Assembly (NCBI GenBank): GCA_018894105.1
Contig: CM032119.1
Span: 20,663,246 to 20,727,245 of the forward strand
DNA: 64,000 bases
DNA from: Jacaranda mimosifolia
Taxonomy: Eukaryota > Streptophyta > Magnoliopsida > Lamiales > Bignoniaceae
Direction of reading: 5' to 3'
The notes under the pieces are model-generated. The model saw nothing but the letters and a program-made list of their open reading frames with translations, searched no databases and was not told where the DNA came from. Below are positions 22,177-33,517 of the stretch, in pieces (within the stretch, counting starts at the first letter, position 1; each line of letters starts with the position of its first letter). The position numbers were made by a program, and so were the translations under genes.

Positions 22177-24487
22177 AATTCAATTGAAATTCACATTTTG
22201 ATGGAATTAATTTAATATTTGACTAAAAATTACTATTCTTAATGGATTGAGGCTTTCAGTATTTTTTTCATAAAAGACTTATTTATATTATATCACTTCT
22301 CAACGTTTCCTTGTATAGAAAAATTTATTCGTATAAGGTTTAAGGATGTCAATGGTACATGGCGGGGAAAAACGAGTAGTGCCTTCCTGCTCTTTATTCT
22401 CGGAAGAAAATTGTTTTGCATCCTTGCTAAATTCCCCATGAGGATGGGAAATGGGTGTCTAATGCAGGGAAATAAATATCTCTAATGAAAAGATTGTTAT
22501 ATAATAATAATGTGGAAATGAAATGGATATTTTAAATTTTATTTTTAAAATTATGATCAGTATAATTTAAATATGATAACCTACATTCTTAAAAGTATGA
22601 GTTTAGTAATGCCATTCCTCCCACACGATTTAAACCATTCACAATTTATTGGGAATGAACCTATACTTTTTAATGAAATTACCCTCCAAAATTTTACAAA
22701 AGACTTTTATATTTTGAAAAAACTTCACATTCTGAATGTTTGATATTATATTGCAATGTATTTGATTGATATGTGTTGCTATTTAATTATATATTTTACT
22801 CATGTACCTTTTTTAGTAATATTATAAAAGAATATTAAATTGTTATAAATTATTATAAAAATAAAAATAATAAATGATAAATAATAAAAATAATTATGTA
22901 CCTATCAATTTTTATAATATAAAAATGAAGATCATCGACTTGATTTTTACTTAGTGAAATATATAATATAATTTAAAATATTAATTATATTCACATCTAT
23001 TCAAATGATTAAAAAAATACATACAAAACTAATAAATAAAGAGCCGTGTATTCTATCAATAACTATTTCAAATTAAACATATATAAAAGTATAATAAAGG
23101 CATTCTAGCCTTATTACGAAAGAAAAAAAAATTAGCACTCTAATTATAAGATACTTTATAATTTTTATAATAATATTTTATCAAAAAGTTCAGAAGAGCT
23201 TGCTAAGTTACAATTATAGAAAGAGTAATCTCTAGAAAATTGCTTTTATATTTGTATAAACGTATATAACATAGTTGATAAGTTATAAAATGCATATATC
23301 TATCAATATAATTTGAATAACATTAAAAGTGATATTAAAACTACATAATTATAGACTAACCCCACAAAATTTTCTTACAATAATGTATAAAAAATATTTC
23401 TATTTTAATAATTTTTTATAAAAAGATAATTTGGTTATTTAAAAAGTTTCATTCTGTTCTTATCAATCGTTGCTAATTGCCAATCATGAGAATTAAATCA
23501 AGTAATAATGACGATTTCATTCCTTTCTCATTCCTTATACATACCAAACATAGAATTAATTATACCAGTATTATTCTTTTCTTATCTTCATTACATTCCC
23601 ATAAAGTTATTCCATTCTCACTTAATTTTGTTCCACATACTAATCATTATCTAAACATTTGTGGGTACCGATTAACAAATTAAAAGATCATAAGACGTGT
23701 TCTAATTAAAGTCTGAAATTTATAATTTGAAATACTAAAAATAAGGAACAACTAATATTTTGAGAAGGAGAACTAATAGAAAATTTTAATAACATACGAA
23801 TTTGATATAGGAGAAGTAATAAAATAAAAATTATATTAACTTAGCAAGATTGTTTCTCCTGGATAAGAGGTCATTAGTGATGGTGGCAGAGCACAAGAGG
23901 GGATAGGTGGAAGAAGACTGAGTGAAGATGAGAGTCAAATAAAATAGAATAAATAGTTGGGTGTGGTCAAAAATAGATTTAGGAATTGGGGTTTCCAAAT
24001 ATATATATATATATAATGGTGTATGTATAATTAACTATATATTAATAGTAGTGGGTACCCTGAATGGGTATGGAATTATGGATACTGTACTCGCCCCGGC
24101 TCGCCTCCTATATATAAACATGTAAATATCCGCAAACACTTACTTAAATGGGATAAAATTGCCATTCCTAATGAGATCTTTTTATTAAAAATAGAAAAAT
24201 ATACTTAGAATTCATTTACTCCCAATTAGACTATTTTTCATTTTAAAATGGATTCTCCTAAAATTTCATTTTATGAATTTTTCTTGGAGAATCAACAAGT
24301 TTCTTGATTTGTAAGATGAATTGCAATTTACCCTTATGTGAAAATTGAAATTGATAAAAATTTGCTCTACAATAAAAAATATAGGTACTGACCCCACATG
24401 TCAAAAAAGAAAAAGAAAAAGAAAAAGAAAAAAGGAGCATCCTATCTCTCTCTATCCGAAGGTGCAACTCACTCATTTGCTTCGCCA
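22177..24487. other. AT-rich spacer with possible non-autonomous hAT remnant
   Basis: No gene. AGGATGTCAATGG at about 22344 is followed by a GGGGAAA.CGAG block. On the opposite strand near 24168, AGGAATGGCAATTTTATCCC is followed inward by CGGGGCGAGTAC and TACCCATTCAGGGTACCC. Such AGGGATGNCAATGGGGCGGG ends are common on non-autonomous plant hAT elements. I found no matching 8-bp target duplication, so one element spanning about 22343-24168 is tentative. The rest is AT-rich, with an (AT)n run near 24000. Confidence 0.35.
24403..24434. repeat. (AAAAAG)n microsatellite
   Basis: A run of AAAAAG units just outside the hAT element. On the minus strand it gives a spurious Ser-Phe repeat in an open frame. 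Confidence 0.8.
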
Positions 24488-24495
24488 CTGCAGAT

Positions 24496-24600
24496 TAGGG
24501 CTGTAAATGAGTCGAGCTCGAGCCGAGCTCGACTCATTTTGAGAGCTCGAGCTCGAGCTCGAGCTCGATGAGCTTAATTTTCAAGGCTCGAGCTCGACAG
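24496..24600. repeat. hAT left subterminal GAGCTC/CTCGAG cluster
   Basis: Alternating GAGCTCGAGC repeats lie within the first 105 bp, palindromic and able to form hairpins. In hAT elements such subterminal motifs are transposase-binding sites; this role is inferred here. Confidence 0.6.
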
Positions 24601-25672
24601 TGTGTAGCTGCTGGTGACAGAAGCATAAATGAATACAAAAACAGCAAACATGAATGATACATGACCAATGCGTTTATGAGGGGAATTGTACATGACCAAT
24701 GTTGTTTTAAGAGCCAACTTGCTACAAAACAAACTGCCTGTGTAATGTGAAAAAGGAATGGGTGCAGAAAGAATATCAATGACAACACTTCACTGCACAT
24801 AATGCCAAACTGAAAATTAAAGCATATTCCATGATGTCTCACATCAACAAGGTGCAACATGCATGTTCCTATAAATCCAGATTGAACTCAAAGTTCCTCA
24901 AAAATTCTAAAAAAGTTATAGAATCCAAGCATACAAAAAAACTACATTTTAAAGTTTTCATAAACAATAGGAACAGTATGGCCTTACTTTTCCCAATCAA
25001 TCACCTCAAGAACTCACATTTGCACACTGAGAAAATTTTGTGCAGCAAATTAAGCCAATTCTATGAAACAAACTGTACAATCTGCCTATTAAGCACTTCC
25101 CCATATATAACCAAATTGACAACTAAAATCCCCATCTAGCTAGCATCAATCCTGTATGTTAACAATTAAATAATATTAGAGTAGAAACATATCACAATAT
25201 CTGAAAGAAAAAAATTACGCATTTCAACATCCAAAATAAAAGAAAAAAAAATATGCATGCATATAAGCTAAAAGAACAAGCCTCAAAACATAACATACAA
25301 AGTAGCCATAGTTCAATCTAATTCAAACTAAATAAAATCAAAAGTCACCATCTAAACACAAGAAAACAAGTATAAAGAAATAAGCTTCAAAACAAATCCT
25401 AAGCTTTGATGCTCCATGTCAAATGCTTGATCAGAAGATATCATCATCGTCATTCCATTTGCCTGAATAGATAAGCCAATTTAAGATAAAAATCAATAGA
25501 AAGAAAAAGTTGAAAATTGAAATTTCAAGTAGAAATTTTGAAACTAAAATTTGGAGAAAATCAAAAAATCAACAAGTATATATGCGATACCTAAAATGAA
25601 AATAAATCTTCAATCACATGCATTTATTTAATTATCTATTAACTTATGCTAACCTTTTTTACCAAAAGGAAA
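24601..25672. other. hAT 3' region, no gene
   Basis: AT-rich, downstream of the transposase stop. It holds the presumed 3' untranslated region and terminator. Open frames here have no recognisable product. Confidence 0.6.
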
Positions 25673-27965
25673 TCATCCTTTCGAAGCTTCATCATCAACA
25701 GGGAGAAACACTTGCATTGCTTTCTTATCACTCTATAATTCAAAATATTAATAGTGAATAACGGCAACTAAAATAATAGTAATAACAATTAAGAATTGAG
25801 TTTTATCATACTAAAATAATTTACCTTCGACTTTTTTTTTACGCCAAATCGCTTTCTCAACCAATCTCCTCCACACATTAATACTTGGATTGTATCTGAA
25901 GTCAATGAAGCACGGTATTTATCAATCACTCTACTTCCTGCATTGAATGTAGCCTCAGAAGCAACAGTGGTGATTGGAATGGCTAGTATATCTCTTGCCA
26001 TTATTGATAGCATCTTGTATTTCAAGGCATGAATCTTCCACCACTCCAAAACATCAAAGTCTCGTCATTTGTCTTTATCAACCATGTAACAATTTTCCTC
26101 AAGATACATATCAAGCTCAGATTTTTGAGGTTGAAGTGATTCCACAGACCTCAAATAATTGACATACTCAGACCACCCAGATAAAGATTCAGAATTTCTA
26201 TTCTCTTGACTTGAAAGACTACCCCTTTGTGCTTCCCCACTCGACTCTCCTTCATCATTGTGCATCGTGACATATTTAGAATAAAGCTCATACAAAGTTC
26301 TTCGAACATAGGCAATTTCCATCTCCACTTTTTCTGAAAAATAAAGCTTTGGAAAACAAAATTCTAGTGCTCTCATCTTACATCTAGGATCCAACACAGC
26401 AGCTATGGACATCAACAAATTAGAATCCCCCCAATATTTATCAAACTTGATTTTCATTTTTTCAACCATGTTTTTGATGAAGTCATCACGGTCCAATGAC
26501 TTCTTATCTAACACTACTTTCACTCTATTGACCTCATTAAGAAATAAGTTAGAGGTTGGATAGTCACTACTTGAAATGATGTGTGTAGCTGTCCAGAACA
26601 CCTCTAGTACTGAGCACACTTTCTCAACTTTTTCCCAATCATCTTCACTTGGGCATGTCTCGTAATGTGGTTCTCGATCAGCAAACCTTGGGAAAACATC
26701 TTTAAACTTTATTGCAGTAGCCAACATCTCATATGTAGAGTTCCATCTTGTTCGACAATCATCAACCAATTTTCTATCTGGCAAACTCAATTGCTTCACA
26801 ATCTCTGCAAACACCTTGAGTCTCGCATCAGATCGCCGAACATACTCTACACTATCACGAACAATATCAATAATATCTTTAATCTCAGAAAGACCATCTT
26901 GAGCTATAAGATTGAGAATATGAGCGCAACACCTAACATGAAATATGTCTCCACCACAAAGCAACTTTTTTTTACTTTTGACATAGACCTTCAAGTTATT
27001 AATTGCAGAATCATTTGTGGAGGCATTATCAACAGATATGGTATGAACTTTACTCTCAATGCCCCAATCTTCTAAACACCGCCAAATAGCATTTGCAATC
27101 TCAAGACCTCAACGAGGAGGTGGAATATGAACAAAGTTGAGAATGCGCTTTTGTAAATGCCAGTTTTGGTCGATCCAATGCCCAGTAATAACCATATACT
27201 CAATCTTCTGATTCTTTGACTTCCAACAATCTGTAGTAAGACTGATTTTGTTGACATTCTTCAATAAAGCTTTTAACCTTTTCTTTTTTGTCTCATAAAC
27301 ACTGACACAATGACTTTTTCCTGTTATTCTTGAAATTCCCCTCCACTCAGGCATTCCTCGTCTTTGCATCAAGTTGAATCCTTCCTCTTCCACGATAGAG
27401 AAAGAATGCTCATGCATCATTATCCAGTAAGCTACTAACTCTTTCATTTTCTCCATATCAAATTTTCCATCATGTAATGCAGGGCAAGATGTTGGATCCA
27501 TCTTAGCTGCCATAAAACTAAGATGTGTTTGTGTAAAATTATCTTTCTCCTGAGTAGCTTTTGCTCTAAGAAAACTGGCACAACCTTTCAAGTGTCTATG
27601 CAACTGTGTTGTTGGAGTATTTTTATTTTTTGTGAACATCTTCTTACAGTGATTGCATGAGATCTTCATGATACCATCAGAGGGATCTTTTACTTCTTTA
27701 AAATCTAGCCAAACAGCTGACTTTTTCTGTCTTTTAGCCTTTTGGACTACATCTTCCCCTTCAATGTCCTCATCTGTAGCACCATCTGTGGCCAAAGTGT
27801 TAGTAATATCTAGATTTGCACTCTCTTCATTTGTGGCCATAGTAATATCCTTCACCGTTTGTTCAATTGCCTCTTCACAATTTTGCATGATGGGGCTTGT
27901 TGAATCTTCTATCGATGCAAATATAAATTGTGCAGGATTTTCACTAGGTTCGTCAAAGTTCATAT
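25673..27965 (-). pseudogene. hAT transposase, BED zinc finger, near-intact (two TGA stops)
   Basis: The ATG at 27963 opens one continuous frame to a TAA at 25789 (725 codons), interrupted only by TGA at 27109-27111 and 26065-26067, with no frameshift. An acidic amino region precedes a BED finger (C-N-H-C-K-K-M-F, then T-T-Q-L-H-R-H-L-K-G-C). The RNase H-like core follows (L-T-T-D-C-W, S-V-D-N-A-S-T-N-D, C-A-H-I-L-N-L, T-R-W-N-S-T-Y), then the hAT dimerisation block near the end ([11 protein letters not shown]). A GT-AG pair (donor at 25824, acceptor at 25733, 92 bp) could instead splice to a short last exon 25732-25673 ending F-L-P-V-D-D-E-A-S-K-G. The domain order matches the BED/RICESLEEPER-type plant hAT proteins. 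The first TGA fits CGA to TGA. Confidence 0.88.
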
Positions 27966-29134
27966 CTACAAGACAAGATATTAATAATCAATTATCACAT
28001 TCACAAGTGAAAATAATTAGACAAACTAAATAGCAATAAAAATGAAATTTAAGAAATACATGATCAACATTAGTTCATCAGAATTAATATTCCATATGTC
28101 CAAAATATTATGGTTCTTGTCTACTTGAAGACTAATAAGATATTATTGTTATGATCTAGGTATAGCATGTACATTGCATTCTTGTTCAACAAAAGCTCAA
28201 AGGCTTTTCTAGCACAGGACCATTACCATCATTAAAACAAAATAGCTTAAGTAATCTTCTATCTGTCTTGATACCCATATTATAATTTGAGTTATATTTT
28301 ATGTAGTTCAATTTACATTATTATTGTTAAAATAGTAATATATATTTTTCTTTAGTAATATATAGCTATAATAGTAATTTGGAACTTCTGGAACAATATA
28401 CATATATATATACATATATTTATATAACCACTAATTTAAAAGGTGAGTTTAATTAAAAGCATAATCTCAAGTTACAGCATCCAATAAAGAAAAAAAATTT
28501 CGCATTATGATTGTCAGTACTGCTTCTAATTCAGGTGAAAGATTCGATCGCATGGCATGCTTGTCAACATTCTATAGTCGAGGAATTTTAATTCTGTTTC
28601 CGCCTATTTGTTACAATTATCTACTACATTTCAGATTATTCATTGTTATAAATCAATTATTTATTGAGAATTAATTTCTTGATATATTTATAATGCAGCG
28701 ACATGTGCAATTGAATAAAAACAAATCGCTCAATAGGAAAAAGTTTGTTTTATTTATTAACGTCACGGCAGCAGCATACATATTTCTTTTAACAAATCAT
28801 TTGCTTAGCTGTTGATAAACATCATTGTACAACAATGCACCCACCATTCACCAAAAAGAACAAATTAAAACCAAACTCTTTCTCATTGATATTACAAATT
28901 GCATGTTTGAATGCCAGTAAATTTTAATAGAACGTCCAAAATGATAACCGAAAACCAAACATACATGCCATGTTTGGATCGAAGAATTTAGTGGAAAAGA
29001 TAACAAGGAAAATAATTCAATCAAAAGAAAGCACATACTTATACCAAAGTCTTCACAGGTAAGTAGTTCAAACTTCAAAATCAGAAACTCAATAAGCTAA
29101 ATAAACTCAATAAACTCAAGAAAAACTCTTATAC
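27966..29134 (-). other. Presumed 5' intron of the hAT transposase gene
   Basis: On the minus strand, ACCAG|GTATAAG at 29135/29134 is a good donor and CTTGTCTTGTAG at 27966 a good acceptor, two bases before the ATG. The 1.17 kb between is AT-rich and has no coding frame. The splicing is predicted, not shown. Confidence 0.55.
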
Positions 29135-29560
29135 CTGGTTTCGCACCCACTGACCCAGTCACCCAGATGGTGTAAGTTCTATGCTGATGGTGAGTTTTGA
29201 GTGAAAGGATGCAGTTGGTGGCAGAATCGTGAAGCAGTGAGTGGAATGGTGGTGCTTGGTGGCTAAATCTATGTGGTGGCCGGTAGGAACGCCGGTACTC
29301 AATAGGACGACAGAACGGTGGTGCTTGGTGGAGGAATCGTGAAGCAGCGCGGTAGAATGGCGGTGTTTGGTGGCTGAATCGACAGATTGGGTGGTGGGAA
29401 CTTCGGTAATCGGTACTCAGTAGAACGGTGGAGTGGTGGTGCTGGTGCGTGCGGCAGAATCGCTGTATAGCCGGAGCTGGATGCGATTGAGGCTGAGAGA
29501 ATCTAGGGCTTTTTGGGACTTGGGAGTGAAACTTGAGATTTAGGAAGTAGGGCTCAACCG
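29135..29560 (-). other. Presumed non-coding first exon of hAT gene, with ~110-bp duplication
   Basis: This block is GC-richer than the intron next to it. A direct duplication has units starting at about 29218 and 29328 (GTGGCAGAATCGTGAAGCAG and GTGGAGGAATCGTGAAGCAG), spacing 110 bp, with partial further copies to about 29445. On the minus strand it reads as a CCACC/CACCA-rich leader ending at the donor at 29135. The transcription start is not identified. Confidence 0.45.
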
Positions 29561-29679
29561 AGGTGGTCTTTGTGAGTTGTGACTTTTTCGATTATTTAGG
29601 AATTAGTAATTTTACTATTTTAGTATTCTTTAGACATTATTTATATATTTAAAATCTATAAAATATTAAAAAAATAAAA

Positions 29680-29837
29680 AAGCTCATGAGCCGGCTCATG
29701 AGCTTTCGAACAATCATGAATGAGCTCGAGCTCGTCTCATATAAATGCTCGAGCTCGAGATGCTCGAGCTCGAGTCGAGCTCAACTCGAGCTGGCTCATA
29801 AAGTTCATGAGCCGGCTCAACTCATCTTTCACCCCTA
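29680..29837. repeat. hAT right subterminal repeat cluster
   Basis: GCTCATGAGCCGGCTCATGAGC and several CTCGAGCTCGAG copies precede the right terminal repeat. They mirror the left cluster in composition. Confidence 0.6.
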
Positions 29838-29845
29838 CTGCAGAT

Positions 29846-30294
29846 GTACTTTAGCATGTCTATTATCCACTTTACCCTTATTACTGGGTATGTAAAAATT
29901 GGTCGAATTATGCTTCGTATCTATGTCATTTTCTTATATATTTGTTAAAATCATACAAAATAGTAAATTATTAATTTTATATATTTTAACTTTGAACTGT
30001 TAATTTTAATTTTGTATACATATATTTTTGTTTCCATTATTTTTGCTTATTTCAGTATGTTAAAGTAACTAATTGAATATTGAATAACTAAGTATTTTGG
30101 TTAGCTAGGTTTATTAGTTGAATTAATTTTGATATTTTTTATTTGGTACTTTAGTGGCTTAATAGTTTAATATAATAACATAATAAACAATGTAAAATTA
30201 AAGAATAAGAATTCAATTTGCTTTTTATTTAAATATTTTAAGAATAAATTTACATTTGCATTCTTTATTTATTAAATTTTAATTTAATTACTAA
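29846..30294. other. AT-rich spacer
   Basis: No gene or repeat supported. It is the left half of an AT-rich stretch split by the Gypsy insertion. The right half resumes at 41127. Confidence 0.6.
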
Positions 30295-30299
30295 AATAT

Positions 30300-31092
30300 T
30301 GATACGAGAGGGTCCAAGAGGCCCAACCCAAAAACTACAGACCCAAGAGTATAGTATCAAGCCCATTTCATCCTCGGTCCAGATCACATTGTTGACCTCG
30401 ATCGACCCCTCACACCTCTTTTTAGAGGGTGCACCGTGCAATGCAGGAGTTATTCGACTAGGCTACTATCCAAAGTAAGACGCTCGATCCATTCGACCAT
30501 AATGTTCAGCTATCTCTTCCACAGATCATCAACCCACCATAGGATCAATCCCATTGCCGACCAGCGGGGTCAACTTGCTGTAGGATCCCTTCTCTGCTGC
30601 ATTAAATGTCCTGACAGGCGGCATACCTCCGCATTAATAGCGCGTGCCACCCCAGTACTGCCCATACTGCCGTGTCAGGTGGGAGCGTGCTCCAGTGTAT
30701 TATTCTATCCCTGAAACCTAGAGATAAAGCCACTTGGAATAGCACTAGAATGAAAGATGACCTAAAACCTCTTATGCAAGGGCAAGAGCCTTTTCTATAG
30801 GCTAAGGTCATCTCAGATAAATCTCTCGCCTAGGAAAGGCTATAAATACCCCATTTCTAGGCTCACCAAAGGTATGTCATTCTATATTACAAAGCCCTCA
30901 CTCTCTACTAATCTTATCTGGTCGTTCTTATACCGACTTGAGTGTCGGAGTGCCATAGCCGAAAGCACCTCAGCTAGCTTGACGGTTGCTCGTGATTGCA
31001 GGACTTGGCCTGAAAATCAGCTACTTGACTAGACAGGTCGACACCTTCAGAATCTATCCCAATCCAGCTATATACAGTTTTTACCATCATCA
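30300..31092 (+). repeat. Tat element 2, 5' LTR
   Basis: 793 bp, TGATACGAGAGGG...CCATCATCA. TATAAATA at 30841-30848 is the likely core promoter for element transcription. Aligned with 40338-41121 it shows many transitions, so the insertion is not recent. Confidence 0.92.
30841..30848 (+). promoter_or_regulatory. 5' LTR TATA box
   Basis: TATAAATA, preserved at the same place in the 3' LTR (40871-40878) despite divergence around it. Confidence 0.65.
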
Positions 31093-31110
31093 TTTGGCGT
31101 CTTCTATGGA
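31093..31110 (+). other. Primer-binding site of Tat element 2
   Basis: TTTGGCGTCTTCTATGGA directly follows the LTR CA end. It is a few changes from the TTTGGCGCCGTCTGTGG context usual in plant Gypsy elements. Confidence 0.7.
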
Positions 31111-31133
31111 AAATTTTGAGTCTGCAATTGAAA

Positions 31134-32640
31134 ATGGTTAACACCAGTTGAGCCACTTCAGAAAGAGAGGAAAATATAAGGTCTACCAGCCTCCTCCCCC
31201 ACAACCGCTGCAAGAACCTGGCGTACCGGGACCAAGCTACCAACCAAAGCAGGTGGTCACCTTAACCATGCCCCAATTGATGCAACTCATCAGCAAGCAG
31301 ACATTTGCACAAATTTCTTCTCAACTATCCGCTGCACTGAATCAACATGCAATCCAACCAGAACCAGCAGCGAGCGCTATCCCACAACCAATGCCCCTTA
31401 AAGAAAGACTACTTACAGAGAATCATGTCCAACTAGAGTCTAGGTGCCCTTCTTCGAGATGTGAGACCAAACCGAGATGTTTTCACAGGGAAGCAGCCCG
31501 ACCAGCCCCCCTTAAAGAGGTGGCGAATTCCATTGATCATGGCGTTCGACCCCTTCGAGCGCAGCAACGTGATAAGGTCAAGCGCTCTGGACTTCAACCG
31601 TACAGAAATGCCTCTCAAGCTGATAGAGAGGAGTGGGAAGAGGTATCTCATCAGGTCGAGCAGCTAAATAGGCACCTAGAGAAGATCTCGAGAAAATTCA
31701 CAACCCGGAGGGGCCGCTGAGATTTCAACGAGAAAGGCAACTCCATGAGATCATCGATGAGTGCATTGCTTTTGACTCCAAAGTCCCAATCGGCTTACCC
31801 CGGTATAATGGCTCATCGGACCCAAACGAACACTTAATCCAATTTGAACACATGATGCAGCTACATGGGCATAATGACTACATCCATGCTAAGATGTTTA
31901 GTGACTCTTTTTCAAGGGATTGCGCTCAATTGGTTTGTTAAGCTAGAGTCGGCGTCGATATAGTCATATGACCAATTGTGTGATAAATTTCTGCACCAGT
32001 TTACCAGCCGAAAGAAGGCCAAGCTTCCTCATACTCACCTCCACACAGTAAAATAAAATAAAGGAGAGTCCCTTCATGACTTTTTCACTAGGTTTAATAT
32101 GGAAGTATTGAAGATTGACAGCCCCCGGATCAAGCTCATAATCGATGATGTGATTTTCATGGGCCTCAAACACAATAAATGTGCCAATGCATTGGTGCAT
32201 GAGTGACCCCAATTGATGGAAGAGCTACTCAACCTCGCAGAAAGATATATGACTCAAGAGGACATGAACATACTTAAATATGGCAACCCTAAGGTTAAGA
32301 GGAAGAAGAACAAGGAAAATGATGATCATTAGCACAATGAAGGTCGACGATCCCCCATTAAGCGCTTCCATGATTATACTCCACTTAACCTCTCGAGGAA
32401 AGAGGTGTTATTTTTCATCTAGCACGACAACCTCCTAAAAAAGCTTAGGAAGCTGACCGACACAGAGGCCATGAGAAAATTAAAGAAGTATTACCATTTT
32501 CACAAGTAAAAAGGCCATGACACGAAAGACTATTTTAACTTGCATGATGAGATTAAGAGGCTGATTCGATAAGGCCATCTCAAAAAATACATCGATGAGC
32601 ACGCCGGACAAAAGGGGGCAAAACTGACCAAATTCCTAGT
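31134..32640 (+). pseudogene. Tat element 2 Gag (decayed)
   Basis: A Pro/Gln-rich amino region starts near the ATG at 31134 and is read to 31720 with a frame change. A recognisable Gag core follows at about 31730-31940 (P-I-G-L-P-R-Y-N-G-S-S-D-P-N-E-H-L). Near 32480-32600 the knuckle block reads K-Y-Y-H-F-H-K, a stop, then K-G-H-D-T-K-D-Y-F-N-L, followed by H-D-E-I-K-R-L-I-R. Both zinc-ligand Cys positions are Tyr. Stops are frequent between. Confidence 0.8.
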
Positions 32641-32879
32641 AGAGAAAGGTCGATTAGCCTAAGAAAAGAGGATAAAGGAAAGAAACTTGCCCAGGATCCC
32701 CACCCACCCATCTGAGGAATAATTGATATGATTGCTGAAGGTCCCTCTAGAGGGAACTCGAAGTCGCTAGAAGGCAGACCCAGTGGCATCTCGAATCGAC
32801 CAAATCCACTCTAAGAGAAATGATTTTTTAGCTCTCGACTAGCGCAGAGCCAATTTCTTTTACCAACACCAACCTCGCC

Positions 32880-33300
32880 CATCTAGAGAGCAAAGGAGCC
32901 GACCACAAGATGGACTGCCCAATGGTTGTATCAATCGGAATCGTAAATTTTGAAGTAAGAAAGGTCCTAGTCGATAATGGCAGCTCAGCTAACATCATAT
33001 TCTTGTCAACATTAAAAAGAATGAATTTGGGACAATTGAAATTTGAGCCAGTCTGTACACCATTGGTCGGGTTCAAGAGATCAAAAATCATCCCAAAAGG
33101 ATCCATTACCTTATCCACCTTATTTGGAGAAGCCCCTGCAGCAGAACCCTCATGATAAACTACCTCGTTGCTGATGCTCCATTCGCTTACAACGTCATCA
33201 TTAGTTGACTCGCCCTGAACGAATTTTATGCCATTGTATCGACCTACCACATGAAGATCAAACTTTCAACCCCAATAGGTATAGGTGAGCTTTTGTGCAA
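32880..33300 (+). pseudogene. Tat element 2 retropepsin
   Basis: V-L-V-D-N-G-S-S-A-N-I-I-F at about 32967-33005 is the Tat protease active-site form, intact at the motif. K-G-S-I-T-L follows at the expected distance. Downstream frames are broken near 33150. It would process Gag-Pol in particles. Confidence 0.82.
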
Positions 33301-33517
33301 TGTTAAAGAAGCATGACACTACTATACCATTTCAGTCGAATCTGTCAAGCAGAAGACCCAGCTCCAACTGAAGCCCTCAAAGGACGCCCCTATAGTAGAA
33401 CGGGAGGAGGGGCGGGCAAGCAAGAAAAAAAAAGTAGATGACACCCAGGTCGAGCCGATCAGAGAGTTCAAAACCATCAAACTGGAACTGGGGAACCACA
33501 ACAAGACCACCCGAATT

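Larger units (their letters stand above)
24496..29837 (-). mobile_element. Complete hAT element, 5342 bp, perfect 8-bp TSD
   Basis: The ends TAGGGCTGTAAATGAG (24496) and, inverted at 29837, TAGGGGTGAAAGATGAG form imperfect terminal inverted repeats. They are flanked by identical 8-bp duplications CTGCAGAT at 24488-24495 and 29838-29845. An 8-bp duplication and this terminal style are diagnostic of hAT elements. Inside, on the minus strand, is a BED-finger transposase gene with a non-coding first exon and one long coding exon. Both ends carry dense GAGCTC/CTCGAG subterminal repeats. The element is whole but the transposase frame has two stops. Confidence 0.93.

Noticed and set aside
24258..24860. 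Minus-strand frames with Ser-Phe repeats and hydrophobic stretches
   Set aside because: One is a microsatellite translation; the other overlaps the hAT terminus and has no conserved motif.
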